Origin: Branchiostoma floridae
Taxonomy: Eukaryota; Chordata; Leptocardii; Amphioxiformes; Branchiostomatidae
Length of the DNA: 64,000 bases
Direction of reading: 5' to 3'
Assembly: GCF_000003815.2 (NCBI RefSeq)
Contig: NC_049991.1
Location: 15,745,247 to 15,809,246, forward strand
Shown one piece after another: positions 10,401-21,800 of the stretch (positions are counted from its first letter, which is position 1; each line of letters starts with the position of its first letter). The translations under genes were made by a program, and so were the position numbers. The notes beneath the pieces are model-generated. The model was not told where the DNA came from and did not search any database. It saw only the letters and a list, made by a program, of their open reading frames with translations.

Positions 10401-13400
10401 AGTATAAAAACTGCACAAAACCAGCAAAATCCAGGAACAGTTTCTTCAGGTTGGTACGTCACTTGTTTTACACAACCATTTCTTTATTTCTACCGACATT
10501 TTGGTGACTGTCCATCACCTTCCTCACGGCAATTCTGGCTGGTTCACATTGTACTGCAGCGATAGGTTTTGTGGCCACATCTGTAAAGCAACAACACTTA
10601 TATTGCTGCAGAACAAGGTAATCCAGTCTGGTGCGGCAATTTTAACAACCTTGCCTTCCCATGTTTCTTCATGAAGTAGGCAATAAAATGATTAGATTTT
10701 GCCCCAGGCAATGTTAGATAACTCCTTGATGTCCGGACATAGCTCACAGTTCACAGTTAACCAAACAGAGAGTACAACAGATCCTCACCTCCTCCTACAT
10801 ACTTGGCAGGTGTTTTGACAGCAGGTGGACCGGTGCTGATGGAGAACAGGTCCTCCCCCAGCTGTACCAAGGTGTCGTGGTCGGTACCTGGGGAACACAA
10901 GAAACAAAAACTTCTGAGACAAACTTTCACCAACTCTTAATTACATTACACTAGTGAGAGTTATGTCACAGTTATGCAGGACTGTAGAGTAGTATTGTAC
11001 AAGACAAAGGATGATTATACTTAATATAAGGGTCAGAAAAGAGATGCGTTAGAAAAGTGTAATAAGAACTTAATCCTTTTAAGAAGGCTGTCTGACCTAT
11101 AGTCTGTCATATTTGACTGAAACTGTCAGCAAAATGATCTTCCCAGCACATTATTTGTTGTTAACCATTTGCATAGTTTCCCAATGGTTCATTTTGGTAC
11201 ACCGATAAGCACAAAACATGAAAGCATCTCCTACAGTTGATGTATGGTTCAGGTTCTCTGTAATTCCATCTCTCCTAGCTCATTTTACCCTGCATCATAG
11301 TCTGAAATGGGGGTGCTGTATATCAAGGTATCGGGATGAATATAAAGCAGACTTACCAAGTCCGACAAGTGCCATGCTTTGGGAGGTGTAGCACTTCTGC
11401 ATGAACTCAGTCAGCTGAAATTGTTTTTCATATTGTTAATGACACACATGTAATTCTAAATGTTTATATACCAACAGGACAACAAGGAAAACACTTGAAA
11501 TGCAATAATTTTTGTGGGTTGATCATTTCATCATGGTTAGTTACTACTTGAGACAGAATATCTGGACAAATGGTACATATACAGCTACGGCCGCGTTGGT
11601 ACACCCAATCCCTCGATCTCGGAAGTTAAGCAAAGCGCGGTCCAGTCAGTTCTTGGATGGGAGACCCCCAACCAAGGACGACTGGATTGCTATAGCCTCA
11701 TGAAGTTTTCCACGAAATCGTCTTCCGGGAGGGACGTAAAACAGGGGTCCCATGCTCGAGGAGGTCGACCACGTTAAACAGCCTCATTACTCATAATTTG
11801 GGCAAAATACACCTGGTGATTATCATTATTATATAAGATCTGCAATGTATCCTCCTCACCATGGCAGGAGTGTGCTTGCCCATCATGACTTCTGGTGCAT
11901 ACAGGCTGTTCCCCAGTGAGTCCCTGTAGGCTGCTGCATGGACCATTTCACTCACAGCTGCAGATCAAAATTGAAGTCATCAGTAGTAAGACAATGTCAC
12001 AGGAATATTACAGTAACTGTACAAACTGACTGTTTACATATAGTAAATATAGTTTAGTTTATTGTTAGAGTACATATAGTTTTCCTCAATGACAAATATA
12101 CGTTCCCCTCTATGGTTACCAAATAACAAGACATGAACGCAACCTCAAGGTTACATGCTGCACGAATATGCCTGGATTAGATGTTGGAAACATCATGAGA
12201 CAAGCTTGGCTCTGACTGACCCAAACTGAGAAGCAGGGGTAATTGAAGACTACTCAGGAAATTCCCTATCCCATTGATGAGTATTCCAATACTGGCAATA
12301 GGTCATACCTATGCATAGAGTCTTCATGCAACTTGTGTTGAAGAGAGAACTAATTCTTACCTATTCCTGGTTGCGTTTCCAAACAAGCCATCTCCACTGC
12401 CATCCTGGCCTCATTGCTGGACACCTCCCATGGTTTGAAGACTGGAGCTGAGACAATGCTGGCCAGGTAGCCCAGGGTGGACTGCCTGTGATGGGGAAGA
12501 CAAATGGAGTGTACAATTTGAATGCTTCCTGCAATGTTCAGGTAAACTTCTTTTCAAACTTTATACAAGAAACAATCATCAAAAGTAACCATGACATAGT
12601 AAGCACTAATAGTAACATATTTGTATTCGTAACTTTGTTAAAAGTAAAAAAATTCATCAACTTTTCATTGTTTCAAACAATCATGCTTACATTTCATCTC
12701 TGAGGCAGTCCACTTTGTACACCATGTGTTCTCTTGATCCAGAAGCCCTTTAGATGGGAGAAACAACAAATTAGTTTCATGTTTTTCTTCAGCACAGAGA
12801 TACATCCTGAGCTTCTTAATAAAAACACTTCTTTAACTTAAGACATTTGTTGATCTGGATACACACAGTTTGATAGAAATACAGAATAATGATGAACATT
12901 CATTAAACTTCATTAGACTTTAATTATAATACTGGTATGTATCTAATACTTTGTGTCTCTCATGGCCTCCATAAAAACCGTCCTACAGCCAGAGCTTTGA
13001 CGATTTGAGCTTTTCATAGATAAACAAAGGTTTAAATAAACAAACAAAAATGATATTTCCTTAGAAACTTACTCTAAGCTGCCTCCAAGCACTTCCACAC
13101 CTCGGGTGAGACGAAAGGCAGAAAATTCTTTTGTGCTCTGGAATTCACAAAGTCAGTGTTATGTTGTGGCTTCAAACAAAAAAATTGAAATGCTTGACAG
13201 AATCTAGTCTAGTACATCTTGAATCTACCAACATAGCTACAATAGCGAGATTTAGTGTTAACACTTAAAAGTGTATCATAAAGTGAGGAATAGGATGTTT
13301 TCCTCTTTATCCTTAAACCTTAAATCCTCTTAATCTTTATCTCTCTGACTGAATGGTTTGAAAGAAATCTAATTCTGGAATACTGGATATCAGTACACAC

Positions 13401-15422
13401 GAAAGAAATTGAGTCCTTACTAAGTTAGCAGACAGCCTGAGAGCATGGCTAACTCCCAGGTTGTTCATGGTCTCATAGCGACTGCCGGCCTTGACGTACA
13501 GGGCCACTCTGGACACAGGGGAGTTGTTCTCCAGGGAGGCAACCACCATGCCATTACTCAGCTTACTGATCTGTGGGAACAAGACAGGTTTATTCTGTAT
13601 CTGTATCTGTATCTGTATCTATATAGCCAGTATAACTGCCGTTCGGCGTAACACACCAGCTTATTATCATTCAGTGTCAATCAGATAAAGTACGAAGAAC
13701 GGAAGCAGACTTTTTATACTGGATTCCATCAAGTGTGAAGTTGTAACCATATGGTGCTCAATACCAATATTGAGACTATGAGAGGCAAGCCAAGATAGCA
13801 TAAGACCAGTCTACTTTTCTGAAGGTTGATGTTGCAATTCAAAAACTTTTCTTAAATGTTATACTTAACGTAAGACACTTCAAGATTTGTATGACACTAG
13901 TTTTTAAACCATGCCCGTAGCTAGGATTTTGGTTGGGGGGGTTCTTTTTGGTACTTGTGGGACCATCGAGCGCCGCAGGCGCGAGACTCACGCCGAAGGC
14001 GTGAGCTGCCTAGGGGGGTCCGGCATGCTCCCCCGGGAAAAATTGAAATTGAAACCCTCTGAAACGCCATTTCCTGCATTTTGACGGGCAAAATTCGCTG
14101 GCTAAGTTTAATGGAATTTCTCATAAAATACACAAGGTTTTTGGCATAAGTCTTTGAGGCCGACTCCCCCGACATATTTTCACCATGTCCGATACCAAAG
14201 GCGGGAGGCGTTGCAATGGTGGTTCGGGGAAATTTTGAAATCTGGACCCTCTGAAAAGCCATTTCCTGCACTTTCTGGGGGCAAATTTTGCTGATAGACT
14301 CACTAGGATTGAATGAAATGTCTATCGGTGAATAATGCAAATCAGTCATGCCTTTGGAAAAAAATCTTGGACATGAAAAAGTGGACCTTTGAGCATGAAA
14401 AAGTGGACCTTTGAGTGTGAAAAAGCGGACCTTGAGCATGTGGGGGGGTCTTCCAACCCCCCAACCCCGGATGGCTACGGGCATGTGAGCTGAGGAGAAT
14501 GTACCCTTCTTCTACAGCATATTAGCAGGACAATTTACACCTCAGCTATAAGTAACAGGACAGTTTAAAAGTAAATCTCTACACTCTTGTTACCTTAACA
14601 GCCTCCTTAGGCAGGGGGGCCGGAGGGGCGGCAGTGTGGGCCTCTTTGACTGCAGCCTGGGTCGACTGCAGTCGTCGCTGTCAGAAGAAGGAAACGTCAA
14701 CATGTTAAACACATTTCTTTTGTTTTTATTATATACTGTACAGAGGAACCAGTTTCCTCTATGAAGATTTCTATTCCGAGAACTACTATACTGTACAACT
14801 TTGTCACTGGAATAATGTCATTGTACACAGTGCATTCCACACAAGCATACACGTCTTCTCATATTACATCAACTAATATGAGCTCTTTACCTTGACCTGA
14901 AATGACCCCAAATGGTGACTTATTCGTGACGCATCCTACACATCACAGCTTTCATAATCTTCTCACTACTTAATACACTTTAATAGAATGTTCAATATAA
15001 TATAATTTGTGCCATATCTGACAGAGAACGTCCATGATTTTGGGATTGAAAGTTACCACTGACTTTAGCAGCTAAGTATGTTACTTGTGACATAGAAAGT
15101 CCAGTATATTAGTATTGTTGGTTGGATATTTTGTTGCGTACCTCTAATATATAAAAACGTTATCAACTGTATGAGAAAACGTTACGATCTCCTTTCCAAT
15201 AAAATTTTATGGATGTACTTCTGGCAGATGCCTCATGACATGACCTTCGAATCTGCGCCCGAAATGAGCTCTTTTCCACGACATCGCTATAAAGAAAAGT
15301 ATTCTGACGAGCTTTTAACACTCTCATCTGTGCAGCGTACCTGTATAAAGAGAAAAGAATGATTATATCTGGTCTGGAAGGACATAACTTACGGAAAGTG
15401 GCCGCAACAACCTCGATGCCAT
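7469..15422 (-). CDS. UQCRC2: UQCRC2, cytochrome b-c1 complex core protein 2
   Basis: Matrix-side core subunit of mitochondrial respiratory complex III, of the M16 peptidase fold. Fourteen coding exons on the minus strand: 15422-15393, 14677-14594, 13570-13421, 13137-13073, 12747-12691, 12485-12361, 11957-11860, 11414-11357, 10887-10789, 10331-10129, 9687-9607, 9101-9025, 8140-7987, 7555-7469. All junctions are GT-AG, phases agree, and the sum is 455 codons plus stop (human about 453). The N-terminus [16 protein letters not shown] is a typical arginine-rich mitochondrial presequence. Recognisable segments include [39 protein letters not shown] (no zinc-binding HxxEH, as expected for core 2), [23 protein letters not shown] and the C-terminal [17 protein letters not shown]. 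Introns hold a 5S-headed SINE, a tRNA SINE beside exon 13, and an exon-derived minisatellite. Confidence 0.97.
7790..7978 (+). mobile_element. tRNA-derived SINE in UQCRC2 intron 13
   Basis: The head resembles a tRNA with an A-box-like TAGTGGTCTGGTGGTAAG (about 7796-7813) and a B box GAGTTCAAATCC (7846-7857). About 100 bp of body and an AAATAAATAAAAAATAAAT tail follow, ending at 7978. It is antisense to UQCRC2, and its tail stops 8 bp from the 5' splice site of exon 13 (exon edge 7987). Confidence 0.65.
8172..8636. repeat. 81-bp minisatellite derived from the UQCRC2 exon 13 acceptor
   Basis: Four identical 81-bp units (8172-8252, 8253-8333, 8334-8414, 8415-8495) are followed by one diverged unit (8496-8576) and a partial one (8577-about 8636). 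Each contains GCAGCCTTCAGCTRGCTYCT, matching the 5' end of UQCRC2 exon 13 (8108-8140) plus adjoining intron. The array therefore multiplied an exon-intron boundary. On the gene strand each unit repeats an acceptor-like TGTRYAG before exon-like sequence. Because 81 is a multiple of three, the plus strand happens to be open throughout; this is not a gene. Confidence 0.9.
10443..10562 (-). mobile_element. Penelope-like terminal fragment in UQCRC2 intron 9
   Basis: The minus strand shares CTGCAGTACAATGTGAACCA and the terminal CCAACCTGA motif with the fragment at 20740-20880. A GGTGA/TCACC hairpin sits where a hammerhead stem II would be, but the core bases are mutated. Confidence 0.5.
11583..11800 (+). 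mobile_element. 5S-rRNA-headed SINE in UQCRC2 intron 7
   Basis: The head resembles 5S rRNA, including the box A region (GGAAGTTAAGCAA, 11630-11642) and box C (TTGGATGGGAGACC, 11653-11666). A non-5S body follows with CGTCTTCCGGGAGGGACGTA and GAGGTCGACCACGTTAAA. That organisation is characteristic of 5S-derived (SINE3/Deu-type) SINEs known in chordates. The 5S part is diverged and truncated, so it is a SINE, not a 5S gene. Confidence 0.7.
13586..13624. repeat. (TATCTG)n microsatellite
   Basis: Several hexamer units lie in UQCRC2 intron 2, 15 bp from the exon 3 acceptor. Confidence 0.7.
13911..14484. mobile_element. Inverted-repeat element in UQCRC2 intron 2
   Basis: The termini are ATGCCCGTAGCTAGGATTTT and the complement of the right end (GGATGGCTACGGGCAT), each followed by a G-run/C-run. 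The interior contains a tandemly duplicated segment with CCCTCTGAAAMGCCATTTCC (near 14055 and 14248) and three copies of a GAAAAAGTGGACCTTTGAG-type unit near 14374-14430. The long minus-strand open frame inside is not supported as a gene. Confidence 0.65.
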
Positions 15423-15804
15423 GGCTTTGCCGGGACAAAATGGCGGACACTTGCGGAAAGTCCCAGGATGCAATGTAATCCGCAGGTCAAAGACTTAACA
15501 GACTATCCCATTAAATGACAGGTTTGTAATGTTAATAAGTCGCTAAAAAGAAATAAATAAACATATATTATAGAGATTAAAAGTTACATTAGATATTTTA
15601 TTAATAAATATTTAGTATATTTTATTTATATTTTTCATCGTATTTGACTTTTTTGGGTAACAGAACTCTTATCGAAATTTGGTAGTCTCCTAAAATATTA
15701 GTGGTACATCCTTAAAGACCCAAAGGACTTGCAGGACGTCTGTTTGCGTAACTGGCGTTGTCTCCCTTCGCAAAGGTCACCGACAGGTGTTCTCACGTTT
15801 AGCC
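15423..15804. promoter_or_regulatory. Shared head-to-head promoter of UQCRC2 and RETSAT
   Basis: The two divergent start codons are 382 bp apart. ACAAAATGGCGGAC at 15435-15448 matches a YY1 site just upstream of the UQCRC2 start, a common feature of nuclear genes for mitochondrial proteins. CGGAAAGT nearby could bind an ETS factor. The central part (15530-15660) is very AT-rich. Confidence 0.5.
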
Positions 15805-18800
15805 ATGGCGTTCGTCGCAAACGTCGCCGCCTCCCTCATGTCCAGCCCGGGCCTGTTGGTCCTGGTGGTGGCTCTGATCGCCTTGGTCCTCATGGTAACG
15901 TCGAACAGAAAGCCTCGCGGGAAGAACCCGTTCGCCACCGACTGCAGGAGGCCGGCCGCTCCGCTGGTCACGGACCAGTCCGCCAGAGACCGAGTCATTA
16001 AAAATGGTGGGTATGGGTACAGAGTTCACTCAAAGTTCTGTCGGAATGGCGCAGTAAAAGGACAATGTAAAAGGACAACTCTTACCTGTGTAGCTAGTGT
16101 ATCTTGTTTTATCATATGTTACAGCAAGGTATCATGATGTCTCAGATGTGTGAGAAGAAATTGCTTATAAATTTGATAACTGTATAGTTTGTGTTTCTCA
16201 GCAATCATCTTTTAACCTCCTAATATTTGACCTTGTTATAATATCACCAGTCATGTAGAACTATAGATCATGACAAATTGACTAAGATCTAGAACAATAA
16301 CAATCTAGAGCAGATGGTGTGAAATCCTTGTGGGAAGTAACAACAGAACAATACAACAGAGCGTATCTCATCTACAGCACAGGGCAATGCTTGATGTAAA
16401 CAGAAAAATGATAAGTATCTGCTGCATGTTGATATGAAGTGATTCACAGTTCACTGTGGGTCACACGCGCGGCACAATGGAATCCTGCGCTGCAGGTGTC
16501 CTGTAATAATTCCTGACCATCGCTTACAATGATAGCCACATGACCATATACTAGTAGTATTGTCCTTAATCTAAAGCAGGCCTTAGTTAAGACTTAACAA
16601 TTATTACCATCTAGGTTTCGCCATCAAGAAAGTGCCAGAGACCCTGGATGCCGTAGTTGTTGGCAGCGGAATCGGGGGGCTCGGCGTGGCGGCCATGATG
16701 GCGAAGGCTGGGAAGCGAGTGCTGGTGCTGGAACAACACGACCAGGCAGGGGGCTGCTGCCACACCTTCATCGAGAAGAGCTTCGAGTTTGATGTTGGTG
16801 AGTTGGGTTGTCATGGCGATGATGAATACTGTGATAATTGCCATGACAACAACTTTTTAGGGTTTCTCAAAATGACAATCAAAATGATTAGCCTGGTATC
16901 CAGCCGTATTATAGCTCCCGAGTCTCTTTTGTCCTCTTTGCAAATAAGAGGACAGAAGAGACTTGGGAGCTATAATACCGGCTGGATACCAGACAACAAA
17001 ATGATCCGAAGGGGTAGAAACAAATTGTGACTTTCCTTTTATTTCAACTGCTTACTTATTTGTTTAGACAAAAACTATCTCATATTTATGTCTCACTACT
17101 ATATTGGTCCTGCCTGTGAGGCTGTGATATTCTATTCAACATTTCAACTTCAATAGTACATTTATTCATTTTTTTATCTTCCTAATTTCATGATCATGTG
17201 TTGTCTCCTGCATTTAGGTCTATCAACAGATGTTTACTACAGTACACATTAGTGTTGTTTTTGTTGCCATGAACCATTACATTTTTTCAAAGGTAAAAGA
17301 CTGAAGTAGCCTAGGTTCCAGCCTCTTCTTTAGAGCATATCAACTTAAAAAGGCCAGCACCCAGGCCAAGATAGAAGAATATGATTTTGTGTTGACAGGT
17401 GTCCACTACATAGGTGAAATGTGTGGGTCCACTCTGAACAAGGTTCTGTTTGACCAGCTGACAGAAGGCCAGCTTCAGTGGGAGAAGCTGGATGATGAAT
17501 TGGATGTCGTCTCACTTGGGGCTGAAAATGTAAGAAAATAAAGAAAGAAAGAGAATGCAATGTACTATGTATTTGTTTGGAAACATATAGGGATATCTGC
17601 AACATATGGGGTGTCAAGGGATTCAGCAACTTCTGTTCAGTCTTCAATTAAAGGATACAGTTTCCTTGAATTGTGAGTTTTTTTGTGAATATGCTTGTAT
17701 GCTTACATTAGGTTTCAAGTGTCTTTCTGCCCTGTGTATGATTATCTATGCCTGAAAATATGTGGGACATACTTGTCTATTTTTTCAAAAAAGCATAGTT
17801 GTGTAACAATGTATTCATGTTTTCCATGAATAGAGTTTCTCATACTTGTTTGTTATAGTAGCAATGAGTAGGATGGATGATTCTGTAACCATGTCTCTTG
17901 TTTCTAAACAGCCAAGGAAATTTCCCATTGTCCAAGGAAATGAAGCATTTAAGAAGGCTCTTCTGGAGAAGTTTCCTGATGAAGAGAAAGCCATCGACGG
18001 CTTCTTGCTGTTGCTGAAGGTTGGACATTATTTTTGCACTGTCCTACATACTGTAAATGCATTTAAGTTCGCGGGGATTTAATTTCGCGGTAGCGGGAAA
18101 ATGGACTTTTCGCGGTGGTTTTAATTTCGCGGTAGCACCATGCACTGTAGTCTCTTACTGTTATGGAAAAATGTTCGCAGTGGTTTTAAATTCGCGGTGA
18201 AGATGCTGCCGCGAAAACCGCGAACATTAATCCACCGCGAACATTTCTGCATTTACAGTAGTCTTTATCCTATCTAAAGTGTCTCATTGCTGGTTGTAGT
18301 ACACTTACCGGTACAAAAGAATAACTTATTCCATAACATCATGTCAAAGGTCACAGTAATTAAATCACTTCTAAGTTGTTGCTGTTCTACCTGTGTATTA
18401 AAAAAAATACATGATGTACAGTTATCTTTGAGATCATGGACATTTCTATGTGTTGCTGAGCTTCAAGTTTCTAGTAACCTATGTCGTCTGTGAACAAGTA
18501 TGGATATCAAAATGTGGATTTCTTTATTTCTTTTATTTGGGTTTTTCACATAGTGAAAGGGAGGACAAAACAGGTGCAAAATGCGCCTTTGAAGGCTGCC
18601 CTCCCGTACAAATACTGGATAACGATGCTGAAGGTACTGTATGTCCTCTCTTAACTGTTTTTCTCTTAAATCCACAGAAAGTAAGAAAGAGCATGATGGG
18701 CTATGTTGGGCTGAGGTCCATGCCCCAGTGGCTCGCTAAGCTGCTGGTGAAGACGGGCCTGGTTAACTACATGACTGACTACTTCAAGTACGCTGGCAAA

Positions 18801-21800
18801 TCTGTCAAGCAGACGCTCGATGAACTCACAGACAACCAGGACCTGAAGGCAGTTCTGTCTTACAGCTTTGGGGACTACGGTAAGTAGGGTTAAATGTGCC
18901 ATTCAGGTGGATTGCCAAATTATTGTCATTTTCTGTATAGAGGGGGTAATCAGTAGGAAAATCACATATAGCCTGACATTGAGGTCCGTCTGACAGGTAG
19001 TATCACTAGCATGTACTAACCTTTTAATATGTTCTTTTGTGTTTGATCAATGCACCTCATCGTATTTGTGTAACTTCCAGACTCATAGGTAGGAGGACTA
19101 ACTTTTTTTATTTTCTGAATTTTTCTTTTCTATTTTCTGAATTTTTTTTCCTCTGATGAAAGATATCATCTTAAGGAAAAAAAGATTAATCTAAACTTAA
19201 GAGTTTTTCATGTTGGGCACTGGTATCTGAAAAAAAGTAAGTAAACTCTTCCTGTCCCTGTATCTAGTGAGGGCTTTGTGTGGACATACATGACTGTATT
19301 ATCATACCGCATGTTTAATTTCTTCCTACAGGTACTCCTCCCAAGGACGCCCCCTTCACCATGCATGCCACCCTGATCAGTCACTACTACTACAACGGAG
19401 GGTACTACCCCATCGGCGGGGCCAGCGAGATCGCCTTCCACATGATCCCTGTTATCGAGAAGGCGGGCGGGGCCGTGCTGGTCAGGGCACCTGTCAATCA
19501 AATCTTGATTGATGACAGCGGGGTTGCATGTGGTATGAATAAATTTTCATGTAACTGTAACCTCATACATGTACAACTGCTAATTGTTCAGCGCTTTGTA
19601 ATGTTTCATGTCTCATCTTTTTCAGTACAGTTGTGTTGTGTTGTTGGGGGGAAAAATCACAAATCACGAGGCCTAAAAATAAGACTGACAGGCTGCTAAG
19701 CAGGTCTGTACATGTATAATGTGTACCAGAATCCAGCACAGGTGCTCAAGGAATGGTACTGCACTGTTTTGATAGCAGTCAGCTCTACTACAAGGAATGT
19801 TGAGTAAAAGTCTGAATGCTGTTTTGTATAGTTAACCATGTATGTTTTAGTAAAGAGATGTATAAATTTTCCCCGCAGGTGTGCGTGTCCACAAGTCCAG
19901 TGGAGACATTGACATCCATGCGCCCATAGTCATCTCTGATGCTGGCCTGTACAACACATACCAGTCACTGCTGCCAAAGAAAGTTGCCCTGAAACATGGT
20001 ATACATGTAGAACATTTCTTCATGAAAGCTCATCTTTTTCAGTATATAATTTTAACTGTAATAAAGTTTCAACTGTTGGAAAGGAAAACCTTATTTTTTG
20101 CCCAGTAACAATAATTACATCATTTAATTTGCCATCCAATCCATCCACTTGAAAGTACTGACTGAACTGAACTGAAAGTTAATATAATCAAGGTATTTTC
20201 CACACTGATATGCCTCATTCGCAATTCATTGAATAACCAGGAAAAAGAAATTAAAGATATAACCAAAGATTTTAAACATACAATTTCAGGAGGAAATCAT
20301 TACTCTCAGGAAGCATCCACTTGTCTTTTAATGAAAATTGCCTCTTGATGTCTTCATATGATAGCATCATGTCTTACCCAGTAAGATTAGTATTACAGAC
20401 TAGACTAGTGGTACTATTGAACAAAGTTCCTGAGTTGAAACTGTGTCTATCTGTATTGAAGGTCTGGACAATGTGCTGAGCAAGGTTCGCCATGGAGTGG
20501 GCGCCGTGAGTCTGTTTGTGGGACTGCGTGGCACCAAGGAGGAGCTGGGACTCAAGGCACAGAACTGCTGGGCATTCACCAGTGAGTAGTACTAGTAGAT
20601 GTCACGAACGTTTCGGTGACCGTCTGTCCCATTGGTCCCACATTGTAAATGTTATAATTTTACATAAAGCTGTCTTTTCATATGTAAATATTTTACGTTT
20701 TGTGACCGCATCTGAACTGTGAGCAGTGACACCCGTCTTGCAGTACAATGTGAACCAGTCAGAATTACCCTGAATTGATAGACGGTCCCCGAAATGTTGC
20801 TGAGAATAAAGCAATGGTTGGGTAAAAAAGAGTCTATTCATTCAGTGACATACCAACCTGATGAAACCATTTACGGACCATCAGTTGTTACCAGAACAAC
20901 TTATGGCTTTACCATGTAATTTAGGCTGCAATATACTTTTTCATTCATTCATTCATTCATTCATTCAAGTATAGTCTATTTCATACATTCTGCTGGCAAC
21001 ATTTTATCCATATCATTGCCTTAATTACTGATGCACATTTTAATTTTGTTTGACTTTCAGACAACGACCTTGATGCAGGCTTCGAGGAATATGCCAGTAG
21101 GAGTGCAGAGGATGCTGGGAAGTCTGACGTTCCTCTCCTCTTCATTTCCTTCCCATCATCCAAGGATCCCACCCACGATCAGAGATACCCAGGTAACCAG
21201 GCAATGTGTACATCATGTAACCATGATAAACCTGAAAATATGTTCATAAAGACATACTAGTAATCTGTTTCAAGAATGTACTAGAAACAATGATTCAACG
21301 TGTATTAACTTTTATGCAAAGTTAAGAGTCTTGTTTGATTAACATTAATTGTTCCCATGGAACACAGGTCAGTTATGAGACAGTGAGTAACATGAAACTT
21401 GAGTGAGGAAAGCCCTCTTCTTGATGCAGAGTCTAATTTCTGAAAAGTGGTCAACTGGTATGACCACCCAACAGCTTTGCAAGCACATGGCAGTAATTGG
21501 TTAAAGGGCCTATCTCACCAAGCAGGCACCCTGGAGGCACTGTGGGGTACATTGGAGTTTGTTCACGGAGGCCCCTTTGCACTATTTTAGCCAATTTTCT
21601 CTTGCACTTACTGTGCCTCCAGAGTGCCTCCAGTCAGTGAGATACCACCTTAAGTCACACTGAACAACTTCTGACCCCCTGCCTTCCCCCCAGGCAAGTC
21701 CACCTGCACGGTGATCACCCTGTGCCCGTACGAGTGGTTTGAGCAGTGGGAGGACGAGCGGGTGATGAAGAGAGGACAGGAGTACAAGGACCTGAAGATG

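Noticed and set aside
10490-10535. Hammerhead ribozyme in the UQCRC2 intron 9 fragment
   Set aside because: Invariant C3 and the GAAAC segment are mutated, although a stem II hairpin remains.
11583-11680. 5S rRNA gene
   Set aside because: Truncated and diverged, with a SINE body attached.
13921-14484. 187-codon minus-strand open frame in UQCRC2 intron 2
   Set aside because: It lies wholly within an inverted-repeat element and has no recognisable domain.
20600-20810. Additional hammerhead ribozymes in the RETSAT intron 8 fragment
   Set aside because: The CUGANGA core is interrupted (CTGAATTGA) and the partner arm lacks it.
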